Positions 15,515-25,022 of a stretch of 64,000 bases of DNA are shown here, one piece after another. Within the stretch, counting starts at the first letter, position 1, and the number at the start of each line of letters is the position of its first letter. Where the stretch lies: assembly GCA_046329575.1 (NCBI GenBank), contig JAXLUJ010000017.1, positions 4,901 to 68,900 of the forward strand. Direction: 5' to 3'. Below the pieces are notes generated by a model. It was given only the letters and a program-made list of their open reading frames with translations. It was not told the DNA's origin and searched no databases. The DNA is from UBA1941 sp046329575 (GTDB lineage Bacteria; Bacteroidota; Bacteroidia; Chitinophagales; LD1). The translations under genes were made by a program, and so were the position numbers.

Positions 15515-16765
15515 TTATTCTACAATGAATTTTTTCACTGCACTGTTCTTAACACCATTCACGCGGGCGAAATAAACGCCTTTGGTAAGGTCGTTCACCG
15601 AAATGCTGATGTTTGTTTTTTCTTCAGCCATCACGGTTTTTACTTTACGACCTAATTGGTCGAGAATATCTACTGATTTCATTTCTTTTCCGGAAGTAAT
15701 GTGGAGCATTGAAGCTGTTGGATTTGGAGAAAGGGTAAGGTCGGCAGTTTCAATTTCAGCGATACCGCTTACGTAAGCAGGATTGCAGAGGATGCGAGTG
15801 TAGAGGAAAGCTGCGGTTTCATCACGAATTTCAGTAAGCGCTGCTAAACCTGCGGCACCGGAGGCGGCAAAAGGCGGGTGGCTGCTACCGGCGTACTGAT
15901 GGTAGAAATTGTATGTTCCTACGGCATCGGCATAAGGGTGCATTACACGGCCACCGCTGAGGTTAGGAAGGTAAGAGATACCCAGCGGGCTGCCCGTGCT
16001 ATCCGGAACAGTTCCGTCGTCATGCGAATGCCATTCGGCAAAAGGCACATCATTGCTTCCGATCCAGGTTACATCGCCAATAGCGCCTGCGTAGGAAACC
16101 ACAGCTTTAACGGTTGAAGGATAGCCGGGATTTCCGCTACTTCCTTCAAAGCCGCCGGTTTGGCCGGCCCATGTACGCCAGTCGGTTGGAATCACATCGT
16201 TCGAATCGAGATAAGCTAAGTGAATACCAAGAACCGCGCCGGCAGAGGTGCCGCCAAAGAAGATTTGATTCGGATCAATCTTATAAGTATCGGAAGTAGC
16301 CGCATCTTTACGGAAGAAACGCACTGCAGCCTTTCCATCCTGAGCGGCGGCGATTACTTCTTTCACCATTTTTTCTTTAGCCGTAGCGGCATTCGCAAGG
16401 GCCAAAGCGCTTTGCAGACGGTATGAAATTGAAGCGCAAACATAACCACGCGCCGCCATTTCGCTACAATAGTAAATCATATCATCATCTCTTTTTGTTC
16501 CGCCGATGAACGAGCCGCCGTGGGCATAAACGATAAGCGGACGATGGGCCATAGTATCATTTTTAGGCACATAAATGTCCATTACCAAATTGATCATGGT
16601 AGTGCCGTCCTGCGTGCTGAGGTTGGAGCCATATTGCACATCTTTGATGGTATCTACCTGAAATTGAGCGGTAGTGTAACGGCCGCTCGGGCATTGTGCC
16701 GAGGCCGTTTGCATTTGAGCCACGAAGGCTACGCATGCTAAAACTGTAGTGTAAATTTTATGCAT
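15515..16765 (-). CDS. Secreted alpha/beta-hydrolase with type IX sorting domain
   Basis: 416 residues. A signal peptide (MHKIYTTVLACVAFVAQMQT, cleavage near ASA-Q) is followed by a carboxylesterase-like alpha/beta-hydrolase fold. It has the oxyanion motif YAHGGSFIGG and the nucleophile elbow GGTSAGAVLG (serine near residue 175). The last about 75 residues (LSPNPTASMLHITSG through VYFARVNG and VKKFIVE) are a T9SS type A sorting domain, so the enzyme should be exported across the outer membrane and attached or released. The substrate is unknown; feruloyl or acetyl ester cleavage is possible. It is monocistronic by its terminator. Confidence 0.88.
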   Translation of the reverse strand: MHKIYTTVLACVAFVAQMQTASAQCPSGRYTTAQFQVDTIKDVQYGSNLSTQDGTTMINLVMDIYVPKNDTMAHRPLIVYAHGGSFIGGTKRDDDMIYYCSEMAARGYVCASISYRLQSALALANAATAKEKMVKEVIAAAQDGKAAVRFFRKDAATSDTYKIDPNQIFFGGTSAGAVLGIHLAYLDSNDVIPTDWRTWAGQTGGFEGSSGNPGYPSTVKAVVSYAGAIGDVTWIGSNDVPFAEWHSHDDGTVPDSTGSPLGISYLPNLSGGRVMHPYADAVGTYNFYHQYAGSSHPPFAASGAAGLAALTEIRDETAAFLYTRILCNPAYVSGIAEIETADLTLSPNPTASMLHITSGKEMKSVDILDQLGRKVKTVMAEEKTNISISVNDLTKGVYFARVNGVKNSAVKKFIVE

Positions 16766-16801
16766 CTGTTAATTTTAAATTTTTTCGAAGTTACATTTTT
16801 C

Positions 16802-18844
16802 TTAACGGATACTACTGCCGTTTACCGTTAAATTTTCAGGTTTAACGAATATTAATTTGCCTTCGCTTTCGGCAAGAAGTATCATACCTTTTGATTCGAT
16901 ACCGCGGATTTTTCGCGGAGCAAGATTGGCCACTACGCAAACTTGTTTCCCCAGTACTTCTTCCGGTTGGAAATGCTGTGCAATGCCGGAAAGAATAGTT
17001 CTGGTTTCGAAGCCTAAATCAACTGTAAATTTGAGCAGTTTGTCGGCTTTTTCCACGCGTTCGGCAGTGAGGATGGTTCCCACTCGCAAATCCAGTTTCG
17101 CAAAATCATCGATGCCTATTTCAGGTGTGTGATTTGCTGCTGCTGCCGGAGTTTCCGCGGCCGGATTTGTTGATTTTGCCGTTTGGGCATGCAATTTTTC
17201 CAGTTGATGGTCCATTTGTTCGTCTTCAATTTTTTGGTACAATAAAACGGCCTTGCCAAGCTGGTGGCCCGGCTGCAACAAGGTTTGTTTTCCGGCATCG
17301 TTCCACTCCAGTTGTTTTTCTTTTAACTGTAACATATCCCGAAGTTTTTCGGCCGTGAAAGGCAAAAAGGGCTCACAAAGAATAGCCAGATTGGCAATGA
17401 TCTGCAGGCAATCGTAGAGTACAATTGCGGTTTGTACACGATCGGTTTTAATCAGTTTCCAGGGTTCTTTTTCGCTTAGCATTTGATTGCCATGCCGGGC
17501 GATATTCATTACCTCGGCCAATGCTTCGCGGAAACGATATGCTTCGATGGCAGTACTAATCTTTTCCTTCTGTTCTGAAATGAACTTTTCAAGATCGCTG
17601 CATGGCGAAGCCGGAGGAACTTTATTTTCAAAATACTTCTCAGTAAGCACCATCACGCGGTTCACGAAATTGCCGAATATGCTTACCAATTCGTTGTTCA
17701 CTCGTGCCTGATAGTCTTTCCAGGTAAATTCGCTGTCTTTGGTTTCGGGTGCTATAGAAGTAAGTACGTACCGAAGTTCATCCTGCTTATTGGGAAAATC
17801 CTGAAGGTATTCGTGTAACCACACGGCCCAGTTTCTGGAGGTCGATATTTTCTTTCCTTCCAGATTTAAAAATTCGTTGGCAGGAACATTATCGGCCACA
17901 ATAAAACCGCCATGTTCCATGAGCATGGCCGGGAAAATGATGCAATGGAAAACGATATTGTCTTTCCCGATGAAATGCACTAGCCGAGTATCTTCGTCGC
18001 ACCAATATTTCTTCCAATCATTTGGCAGCAGTTCGATGGTGTTTGACAGGTAGCCGATAGGCGCATCGAACCAAACGTACAGTACTTTTCCTTCGGCTCC
18101 TTTTACCGGAACGGGAATACCCCAGTCGAGGTCGCGCGTCATGCTTCGGGGCTGTAGTCCATCGCCTTGTTCGAGCCAGCTTTTGCATTGGCCATACACA
18201 TTTACTTTCCAATCGGTATGGCGGTTAAGGTATTTTTCGATTTGAGGTTGTAGTTTGTCGAGCGGCAGGAACCAATTTTTTGTTTTACGCAAAACCGGTG
18301 GCGTTCCGCTCAGTGTAGAATGCGGTTTAATGAGATCAGTAGGAGAAAGTGAAGTGCCGCAATTCTCACATTGATCGCCATACGCATTTTCGTTGCCACA
18401 TTTCGGACATGTACCTACAATGTAGCGGTCAGCCAGAAATTGTTTAGCTTCTTCATCGTAATACTGATCGGTTTCCTGTTCAATGAATTTGCCATCATCA
18501 TACATTTTCCGGAAAAAATCAGAGGCGGTTTTATGGTGAGTGGCGCTGGTAGTTCTGCCGTAAAAGCTAAAGTGAATACCGAAATCATGAAAGGCATTTT
18601 TCATGATATGATGGTATTTATCTACAATTTGCTGAGGACTGCAATTTTCTTTTCGGGCAGAGATCGTAATTGGCACGCCATGTTCATCACTTCCGCAAAT
18701 AAAGATCACATCGCGGTTATTGGCACGCAGGTAGCGCACATAAGTATCGGCCGGAAGGTAGCAACCGGCAATATGGCCGAGGTGCAGCGGTCCGTTTGCA
18801 TAGGGCAATGCCGCAGTAACCGTATATCTTTTCCAATTCTTCAT
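16802..18844 (-). CDS. metG: Methionine--tRNA ligase
   Basis: A 680-residue class I synthetase. Its HIGH-type motif is HLGH (residues 21-24, in YANGPLHLGHIAG), and it has a zinc knuckle CPKCGNENAYGDQCENC and the KMSKS-type loop KISTSRNWAV. A C-terminal tRNA-binding OB domain (FAKLDLRVGTILTAERVEKA) promotes dimerisation and tRNA affinity. Length and organisation match MetG1 of Bacteroidota. It is divergent from ldcA, with an 84-bp shared upstream region. Confidence 0.96.
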   Translation of the reverse strand: MKNWKRYTVTAALPYANGPLHLGHIAGCYLPADTYVRYLRANNRDVIFICGSDEHGVPITISARKENCSPQQIVDKYHHIMKNAFHDFGIHFSFYGRTTSATHHKTASDFFRKMYDDGKFIEQETDQYYDEEAKQFLADRYIVGTCPKCGNENAYGDQCENCGTSLSPTDLIKPHSTLSGTPPVLRKTKNWFLPLDKLQPQIEKYLNRHTDWKVNVYGQCKSWLEQGDGLQPRSMTRDLDWGIPVPVKGAEGKVLYVWFDAPIGYLSNTIELLPNDWKKYWCDEDTRLVHFIGKDNIVFHCIIFPAMLMEHGGFIVADNVPANEFLNLEGKKISTSRNWAVWLHEYLQDFPNKQDELRYVLTSIAPETKDSEFTWKDYQARVNNELVSIFGNFVNRVMVLTEKYFENKVPPASPCSDLEKFISEQKEKISTAIEAYRFREALAEVMNIARHGNQMLSEKEPWKLIKTDRVQTAIVLYDCLQIIANLAILCEPFLPFTAEKLRDMLQLKEKQLEWNDAGKQTLLQPGHQLGKAVLLYQKIEDEQMDHQLEKLHAQTAKSTNPAAETPAAAANHTPEIGIDDFAKLDLRVGTILTAERVEKADKLLKFTVDLGFETRTILSGIAQHFQPEEVLGKQVCVVANLAPRKIRGIESKGMILLAESEGKLIFVKPENLTVNGSSIR

Positions 18845-18928
18845 TGGCGGTGAAAATGGTAAAAAACAGATGAAAGGGGAACTGATTCTCTTATTTTCTG
18901 TTGCGGAATTTTAATTCAGTTTTGCGAG

Positions 18929-19825
18929 ATGTTATTACGTCCGCCAGTTCTGCAAAAAGGGGATACTGTTTTATTCGTATCCACAGCACGAAAAATTTCT
19001 GAAGTTGAAATTGAACCCGCCAGGAAATTGATGGAAAGCTGGGGGCTGAAAGTAAAGCTGGGCTTAACCATTGGCCTGGAAGACCGTCAGTTTGCCGGTA
19101 CCGATGCGGCGCGTTTAGCTGATTTTCAAAGCGGACTGGACAACGAAAATGTAAGGGCGATTATTTGTAGCCGTGGCGGATATGGTACGGTTAGAATGAT
19201 GGACCAACTGGATTGGACTAAATTTATGTTGCAGCCCAAATGGATTTGCGGTTTCAGTGATGTGACTTATCTGCACGTTCACCTCAATCAAACCTTGGGC
19301 ATTCAAACGCTTCATGCACCTATGCCGGCAACATTTGAAAGAACTACCACTGCAGCGCTGGAAAGCATGCGGTTGGCGTTATTTGAAGGGAAAACGGAGT
19401 TGCATTCGCCGGTTCACGCGCTGAACCGAATAGGAGTAGCAACCGGTACGCTTATTGGAGGGAATTTATCGATACTTTATAGCATCACCGGAACAAAATC
19501 AGGATTTAATACCGAGAATAAGATTTTAGTGTTGGAAGATTTGGATGAGTATTTGTATCACCTTGACCGCATGATGCTGAATTTAAAGCGATCGGGCAAA
19601 CTGGAACGTTTGGCGGGACTTATGGTAGGCGGATTGAGTGATATGCGCGATAATGCCGTACCATTTGGCAGAACAGCCGAGGAAATAGTGCTGGAAGCGG
19701 TAGCGGAATACAATTATCCGGTTGTTTTCGGAATGCCATTCGGTCATATTGCGGACAACCACGCCCTTATTTTGGGGCGGAAAATGACTTTACAAGTGGG
19801 AGCGACCGGAGGAGCGCTGGTGTAG
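18929..19825 (+). CDS. LD-carboxypeptidase, peptidase family S66
   Basis: 298 residues. Family S66 cleaves the L,D bond of the murein tetrapeptide during cell-wall recycling. Visible features are SRGGYGTVRM with the conserved loop, CGFSDVTYLHVHL, LIGGNLSILYSITGT and the C-terminal GMPFGHIADNHALILGRKM that carries the catalytic histidine. No signal peptide is seen, so it should be cytoplasmic. A 9-bp tandem repeat begins right after the stop codon. Confidence 0.9.
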   Translation: MLLRPPVLQKGDTVLFVSTARKISEVEIEPARKLMESWGLKVKLGLTIGLEDRQFAGTDAARLADFQSGLDNENVRAIICSRGGYGTVRMMDQLDWTKFMLQPKWICGFSDVTYLHVHLNQTLGIQTLHAPMPATFERTTTAALESMRLALFEGKTELHSPVHALNRIGVATGTLIGGNLSILYSITGTKSGFNTENKILVLEDLDEYLYHLDRMMLNLKRSGKLERLAGLMVGGLSDMRDNAVPFGRTAEEIVLEAVAEYNYPVVFGMPFGHIADNHALILGRKMTLQVGATGGALV

Positions 19826-19827
19826 AG

Positions 19828-19890
19828 GTGTGGTGGGTGTAGTAGGTGTGGTGGGTGTAGTAAGTGTGGTAAGTGTGGTAAGTGTGGTGA
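19828..19890. repeat. Tandem 9-bp repeat, GGTGTGGTG/GTAGTAGGT variants
   Basis: About seven imperfect copies of the complement of the CCACACCCA unit begin two bases after the ldcA stop codon. They are followed by CTTGTGTCTTTTGTC, which belongs to the CAAGAC word family seen at 10040-10373. Confidence 0.85.
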
Positions 19891-19977
19891 GAGTGCTTAC
19901 GTCTTGTGTCTTTTGTCTTTTTTTCTCGCTCCAGTTAAAGGTTGAGAGGGGTGTCGGTGTGTTCGAAGTTAGTTTGA

Positions 19978-21198
19978 TTACAAATTAGAAGCGAAGAGCA
20001 GTTCGAGGTTGGAGTTTTTCAGGTTAAAAAGTTTGGCCAGGTGTTCATTGGTGAGATTGCCTTTATAGAGATACACTCCGTTACGGATGCCGGCATCTTC
20101 ATAAATCAATCCTTTAATGCCATTGAGTTCGCCGCAATGGAGGAGGATGGGGGTTAAAATGTTAGAAATAGCATACGAGGCTGTTCGGGAAACCCGGGAG
20201 GCGATGTTGGGAACGCAATAGTGGGTAACACCGTATTTTTGAAAAACGGGATCGGCATGGGAAGTAATACGTGATGTTTCGAAACAGCCGCCTTGGTCAA
20301 CACTGATATCAATAATTACGGAACCGGCTTTCATACGCTGCACCATGTTTTCGGTAACAATCACGGGTGTGCGTCCTTTTTTGCTGTGAATGGCGCCGAG
20401 GGCTACGTCGGCAGTTTGCAATTCTTCATATAGAATTTCAGGAGAAATAATGGAGGTGAAAACACGCGAATTAATTTTTTCCTGAAGGCGCTGCAGTTTA
20501 TAAACGTTATTGTCGAAAACCGAAACCAGAGCACCAAGCCCAAGCGCAGCGCGAGCCGCATAAGTTCCTACCGCACCGGCCCCCAATATTACCACTTTAG
20601 CAGGAGGTACGCCGGATATACCACCCATCAGAATACCTTTGCCCTTATGGGCATTGCTCAGGTATTCAGCGGCGATAAGAATGGCTGAATTTCCTGCTAT
20701 TTCGCTCATAGAGCGCACAAACGGAAAGAAACCGGCCTGGTCTTTAGTGTACTCGAATGCCAAACAGGTTACGCGTTTCGCAATCAGGCGGGTTAAATTT
20801 TCGCGTTTTACAGTGGGCAGATGTATGGGAGAAATAAGGGTTTGATTCATTTGCATCATCTCGATCTCATTAAGTTGCGGGGGCGCAATTTTGATGATGA
20901 TGTCAGATTTATAAACTTCTTCAGCGGATTCGCAAATTTCGGCACCCGCTTCGGAATAATCAGTGTCGTAGAAATGGGAGTTGATGCCGGCGTTGCTTTC
21001 GATAACAATACGATGGCCATTTGCCACTAAGGTTCGAACGGCTTCGGGTGTAAGGCCAATGCGGTGTTCTTGAAAACTCTGTTCTACCGGAATACCGATG
21101 CTTAATTTTTGTGTTTTACCGGAAACCATAACCGGCATTTCCATTGGCTCGAGACCGAGTTTTGATACAATGCCTTCAAATTTTTTTCCTGTGCCCAT
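19978..21198 (-). CDS. ald: Alanine dehydrogenase
   Basis: 406 residues. The N-terminal alanine dehydrogenase/PNT domain contains QEHRIGLTPEAVRTLVANGH and SPIHLPTVKRENL. The NAD-binding domain contains VVILGAGAVGTYAARAALGL. The enzyme interconverts L-alanine and pyruvate plus ammonia. The extra about 30 residues at the N-terminus relative to short Ald proteins are usual in this phylum's version. The upstream neighbour is tsaE, 29 bp away and in the same direction. Confidence 0.9.
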   Translation of the reverse strand: MGTGKKFEGIVSKLGLEPMEMPVMVSGKTQKLSIGIPVEQSFQEHRIGLTPEAVRTLVANGHRIVIESNAGINSHFYDTDYSEAGAEICESAEEVYKSDIIIKIAPPQLNEIEMMQMNQTLISPIHLPTVKRENLTRLIAKRVTCLAFEYTKDQAGFFPFVRSMSEIAGNSAILIAAEYLSNAHKGKGILMGGISGVPPAKVVILGAGAVGTYAARAALGLGALVSVFDNNVYKLQRLQEKINSRVFTSIISPEILYEELQTADVALGAIHSKKGRTPVIVTENMVQRMKAGSVIIDISVDQGGCFETSRITSHADPVFQKYGVTHYCVPNIASRVSRTASYAISNILTPILLHCGELNGIKGLIYEDAGIRNGVYLYKGNLTNEHLAKLFNLKNSNLELLFASNL

Positions 21199-21227
21199 GC
21201 TTCAGCCGGAGGGTTGCGTTAATGCCT

Positions 21228-21644
21228 CTAAATTAAGTCAATTTTTCTGGTTTCCTGATTTATAGAGGTGATTTTGACATGAATGAACTCATTGGGCCGT
21301 AATAGAGGCAGGATGATCTCCGGCCATTCCACAAAACACCAGTTACCGCTAAGCAAGTAGTCTTCCATACCGGCATCAATGGCCTCATCGGTGGTTTTTA
21401 AGCGATAAAGGTCAACGTGATACAAAGTGCCCTGAATTCCGGCATATTCGTTTACTATCGCAAATGTGGGCGAACTTAATTTTGACACACCACCCAGCTT
21501 AGTGACCAGCGCCTTGCTAAGCGTTGTTTTTCCCGTTCCCATATCGCCTGAAAAGAGAATAATTCTGCGATCGGCGCATTGCGCCAAAAGCCATTCAGCC
21601 GCCTCTGCAATATGTTGTAAGGAATATTCGAAACCAGAACCCAC
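21228..21644 (-). CDS. tsaE: tRNA threonylcarbamoyladenosine synthesis ATPase TsaE
   Basis: A small P-loop ATPase (FSGDMGTGKTTLSKALVTKL, later LYHVDLYRL and WCFVEWPE) acting with TsaB/TsaD in t6A37 modification of tRNA. The frame is open up to an ATG at 21701, but that segment contains the whole rpoD terminator hairpin. I therefore prefer the GTG at 21644 (VGSGFEYSLQHI, 138 residues), which fits the family length. The start is the uncertain part; the function is clear. Confidence 0.85.
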   Translation of the reverse strand: MGSGFEYSLQHIAEAAEWLLAQCADRRIILFSGDMGTGKTTLSKALVTKLGGVSKLSSPTFAIVNEYAGIQGTLYHVDLYRLKTTDEAIDAGMEDYLLSGNWCFVEWPEIILPLLRPNEFIHVKITSINQETRKIDLI

Positions 21645-21663
21645 AGCCGCAAAGATGGGAAAT

Positions 21664-21690
21664 AAAAAAGTCTCCCTATGGGAGACCTTC
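21664..21690 (-). terminator. Terminator of rpoD
   Basis: GTCTCCC/GGGAGAC stem with a 3-base loop and six U on the minus strand, 28 bases past the rpoD stop codon and inside the extended tsaE frame. Confidence 0.85.
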
Positions 21691-21714
21691 CATTTTACCA
21701 AAACGAGTTGGATG

Positions 21715-22581
21715 TTATTTAATCGGATACGCTTCTAGTAGCGACACCGTGCTTCTTTTTTTCAATTGTTCGATACATTTTTCCTTGATCTGGCGAACGC
21801 GTTCGCGGGTCAAATCCAGTTTCTGCCCGATTTCTTCCAGTGTGTGCGCTTCATGGCCTTCCAGGCCGAAGTATAGCGTTACTACCATCTTTTCACGATC
21901 ATTCAGATTGTTTACGAGATTCATCAGCATATTTTCCACTGATGTTTTCATTAACGTGTCTTCAGGGGTCAGATCATCCGGATCAGTAAGTGTTTCGGCC
22001 ACCGACATTTCACCTTCTTTCCCCAAATGCATATCGGTAGAAACGGTGCGAACAATATTTTTAAGAAAGTCGTTCACATCATTTTCGGTCATGCCCACCT
22101 TTTGCGCTACATCTTCTACTGAGGGGTCGCGCTGATATTCCTGTTCCAGGGTTTGAAAAGCACGACTGATGCGCGAATAATTTTGTGCTTTACCGGTGGG
22201 GATGCGAATAATTTTCGACTGTTCGATAATAGCCTGCGTCATCGACTGGCGAATCCACCAAACGGCATAGGAAATAAATTTAAAGCCTTTGGTTTCGTCA
22301 AATTTTTGAGCGGCGCGAATCAGTCCGAGATTGCCTTCGTTAATCAAATCGTTGAGGGAAAGGCCCTGACCTTGATATTGTTTGGCAACTGAAACTACAA
22401 AGCGAAGATTTGCTTTCACCAGCGTATCGAGTGCATCGGCATCGCCTTCGCGAATGCGTACGGCCAGTTCGGCTTCCTGCTGATTGGTTAGAAGTTCATT
22501 TTTGCCGATCTCATGTAAGTATCGGTCAACAGAATCGCTATCGCGATTAGTTATGGTGTTCGTTAGTCGAAGTTGGCGCAT
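21715..22581 (-). CDS. rpoD: Primary RNA polymerase sigma factor
   Basis: 288 residues from MRQLRLTNTITNRDSDSVDR, the normal start in Bacteroidota; nine further upstream codons are open. It lacks the long region 1.1 of proteobacterial sigma-70. Region 2 is FDETKGFKFISYAVWWIRQS, region 3 follows, and region 4 is LTRERVRQIKEKCIEQLKKR. This factor recognises the TTG/TAnnTTTG promoters noted elsewhere in the window. A GATGAAA-type repeat lies between its start and the next gene. Confidence 0.95.
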   Translation of the reverse strand: MRQLRLTNTITNRDSDSVDRYLHEIGKNELLTNQQEAELAVRIREGDADALDTLVKANLRFVVSVAKQYQGQGLSLNDLINEGNLGLIRAAQKFDETKGFKFISYAVWWIRQSMTQAIIEQSKIIRIPTGKAQNYSRISRAFQTLEQEYQRDPSVEDVAQKVGMTENDVNDFLKNIVRTVSTDMHLGKEGEMSVAETLTDPDDLTPEDTLMKTSVENMLMNLVNNLNDREKMVVTLYFGLEGHEAHTLEEIGQKLDLTRERVRQIKEKCIEQLKKRSTVSLLEAYPIK

Positions 22582-22617
22582 GGAACGAGTTTTGAGTTTT
22601 TTACGCACAGATGGCCA

Positions 22618-22733
22618 AAAGGTTACAGGAGAGAGGAGAGATGAGAGAGGAGAGATGAAAGATGAGAGAGGAGAGATGAAAGTTGAGAGATGAGAGATGA
22701 GAGATGAGAGATGAGAGATGAAAGATGGGGAGC
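22618..22733. repeat. Tandem repeat of GAGAGATGA/GATGAAA words
   Basis: Imperfect 7-9 bp units (GAGAGAT, GATGAAA) repeat over about 115 bp. The tract ends two bases before the stop codon of the first acyltransferase gene. A purer array of the same words follows the second acyltransferase gene. Confidence 0.85.
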
Positions 22734-22735
22734 CG

Positions 22736-23473
22736 TTAGTGGTTTTGGATTTGTTGGATCATGAGTTGACGGACTTTTTCTGATAGGGCGTCGGTATCGG
22801 CATCGGTGAGGCCGGTAGTGGGGATGGCATCGAGGAGTTGCACCCGAATGGTGCCCGGATAAAAGCGATAGGTTCCCGATGGCTGTAGTTGGCGGGTGCC
22901 TAGCAGAACAAAAGGTTGAAGGGGAACCTGAGCGGCAATGGCAATCTTAAACGCACCTTTATGAAAGGGCAGTAATGGCTGTTCCGATTTATTTCGGGTA
23001 CCTTCGGGGAAAATGAGGAAGGAGAGTCCTTTATGGAGCAGGTGAATCATTTTTTGGGTGCTTTGCTGACGGCTTTGAGCGTTTTTCCGATCTACAAAAA
23101 CCGCTGCTATACTGAACAGAAACCCCAACACCGGCATATAAGCGAACTCCTTTTTTGCCAGCGATTTATAATAATGCTGAAGAAAATATCCGGCAATAGG
23201 AAGATCAAGCATGTTGCAGTGGTTGCCGGTGAAAACATAAACTTGAGAAGGATTTACTTTTTCCCAGCCTTCAATCACGATCTTATAACCGCAGATTTTG
23301 AACCAAAGGCTGCACAGGGCGCGATTGGCTTTGTAGGCGTTAAGGGTGCGTTGTTTATCGTTTTGGAAATACACGGCCGCGTAGGCAAACAGCAGCAGGA
23401 TGAGCACCAAACTAAAGGTGACGATGCACCAGACACTGTAGAAGAAAGTAAAAACACTACGCAGCAATCGCAT
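22736..23473 (-). CDS. plsC: 1-acylglycerol-3-phosphate acyltransferase, paralogue 1
   Basis: 245 residues from MRLLRSVFTFFYSVWCIVTF, with an N-terminal membrane anchor. The catalytic NHxxxxD motif is NHCNMLD, and the substrate motif is FPEGTRNKSEQPLLPFHKGA followed by VPLQPFVLLGTR. It should acylate lysophosphatidic acid at the inner membrane. A closely related gene lies 1.7 kb away beyond an IS3 element, so the two form a locally duplicated pair. The open frame continues 18 codons upstream, but the internal ATG fits better. Confidence 0.88.
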   Translation of the reverse strand: MRLLRSVFTFFYSVWCIVTFSLVLILLLFAYAAVYFQNDKQRTLNAYKANRALCSLWFKICGYKIVIEGWEKVNPSQVYVFTGNHCNMLDLPIAGYFLQHYYKSLAKKEFAYMPVLGFLFSIAAVFVDRKNAQSRQQSTQKMIHLLHKGLSFLIFPEGTRNKSEQPLLPFHKGAFKIAIAAQVPLQPFVLLGTRQLQPSGTYRFYPGTIRVQLLDAIPTTGLTDADTDALSEKVRQLMIQQIQNH

Positions 23474-23531
23474 GGTTGAATTTAAGGAAAACCTGAAAAA
23501 AGAGAAAAGGAATTGGGTAAAAGGCACAAGC

Positions 23532-23573
23532 CGGGCGTTTTGCGCCAGCGGGCGACAGGGCTGCGCCGGAGGC
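23532..23573. repeat. Dispersed repeat copy E4, left part (cut by IS3)
   Basis: A GC-rich segment (GCGCCAGCGGGCGACAGGGC) that ends in GGC, the 3-bp target duplicated by the IS3 element. The right part continues at 25023. Confidence 0.6.
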
Positions 23574-23615
23574 TGTCTTGTCCTAAAATAGGTTTACACA
23601 AAATGTAAACTATAA

Positions 23616-24041
23616 ATGGACACAAAACAAGAACAAGATCCGAAACGACCTGCAGGCTCTTATTATTATTCACCAACATTTAAACAGCAAGTTATAGATG
23701 AATATCTTCAGACAGGTCAGCCCAAAGAGCACATTGAGCGCAAATATGGCCTGAGCGGCCATGGCATAATTTGCAAGTGGCTACGAAAAGCAGGTTATGC
23801 GGATCCTTATGCACCAAAAGTATTACGTAATTTTGCGGCACTAAACGATTTTCCTTTGTCTCAATCAAAAGATCCGCAAAAGCAGTCGCAGGCGTCTCTC
23901 AGTATATTGGAGGCTGAAATTGCTCGTTTAAAGAAACGTTTGGCAGACGAACAACTTCGTTCGGAGCTCTATGAGCGTATGATTACGCTGGCCGAAAAGG
24001 AATATAAGATTGCCATCCGAAAAAACTCCAACACCAAGTAA
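23616..24041 (+). CDS. IS3-family transposase OrfA
   Basis: 141 residues. A helix-turn-helix DNA-binding region (YSPTFKQQVIDEYLQTGQ through YGLSGHGIICKWLRKAGY) is followed by a leucine-zipper-like coiled coil (LEAEIARLKKRLADEQLRSE). Near its end A-AAA-AAC (24020-24026) is a standard -1 slippery heptamer, which would fuse OrfA to OrfB after KIAIRKN. OrfA itself is intact. Confidence 0.9.
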   Translation: MDTKQEQDPKRPAGSYYYSPTFKQQVIDEYLQTGQPKEHIERKYGLSGHGIICKWLRKAGYADPYAPKVLRNFAALNDFPLSQSKDPQKQSQASLSILEAEIARLKKRLADEQLRSELYERMITLAEKEYKIAIRKNSNTK

Positions 24042-24957
24042 TCCGTGAAACTAAAGACAGCCGACCCCAAACAAGTCTGGTTCGATGCTGTTGTTTACTT
24101 GGTATAACCAGACAGGCTTATTATCAACAACAGTGGCGACAGCAAACCAACTCTTTTGAAGAGGAACTGGTATTACAGCAAGTCCATCAAATTCGGCGGC
24201 TTCAACCTGCCATTGGTGGCCGTAAACTGCTGTTGCTTTTGCAGCCATTTTTATTGGAACATCAAATCAAAATGGGACGCGATGCGCTATTTGATCTATT
24301 GGCAGCTCACAAATTATTAATTAGAAAAAAACGTAGGAAAATGACTACCACACAATCTAACCACTGGTTCCGCAAATACCCCAATATCATACGCGGCTTT
24401 ACGCCTACATCTTCTAATCAGTTATGGGTATCGGATATTACCTATTACAAAACCGCCTTGGGATTTAGATATATCAGCTTCATAACCGATGCCTACAGCA
24501 GGAAAATCGTTGGGCATCATGTAGCGGATAGTCTTGAGGCAATACATACAATTAAAGCTTTGGAAATGGCTATTTCTATGAGCTATGGGCCGTTGTCCGG
24601 ACTAATCCATCATTCTGACCGCGGCATACAGTATTGTTCGGCTGATTACGTAAAACTATTAGAAGCTAACCACATCAAAATCAGTATGACTGAAAACGGG
24701 GACCCATTGAAAACGCTATCGCTGAACGTGTAAATGGGATTTTGAAAGAAGAATTTTTAAACCATTACCAGCCGACAGATGGGCAATTAATGGAAATCCT
24801 AACACGTTCTGTTTTGATTTATAATGAAGTTCGACCCCATATGAGCTGCAACATGCTGACCCCTGAAGACGTTCATCGAAATAACCTTCCAATTCATAGG
24901 ACATGGAAGAATTATTACCGGCCAAAAACTACATTTGTAAACTCCAATCAGGATTAA
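24026..24957 (+). pseudogene. IS3-family transposase OrfB, 1-bp deletion
   Basis: The -1 frame opens with LQHQVIRETKD and runs through LLGITRQAYY to a DDE integrase core: WVSDITYYKT (first D) and LIHHSDRGIQYCSADYV (second D). After SMTENGDPL the frame breaks. TTGAAAAC stands where family members have TTGGAAAAC, so one base is missing near 24709-24714. The catalytic glutamate stretch (ENAIAERVNGILKEEF) is then found in another frame, continuing to the stop at 24957. The element should not transpose by itself. Confidence 0.88.
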
Positions 24958-25022
24958 GCCTGAATTGTAAACCTATAACAGGACTTATTTTTTAACCTGT
25001 AAACTTTTTTTAGGACGATACA

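Larger units (their letters stand above)
23574..25022 (+). mobile_element. IS3-family insertion sequence, frameshifted
   Basis: A 1,449-bp element with imperfect terminal inverted repeats: TGTCTTGTCCTAAAATAGG on the left, and the complement of TTTTTTTAGGACGATACA on the right. It starts TG and ends CA. A 3-bp direct repeat GGC flanks it (23571-23573 and 25023-25025), as usual for IS3. It carries orfA and a damaged orfB. Insertion was into a GC-rich dispersed repeat between two plsC paralogues. Confidence 0.88.
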
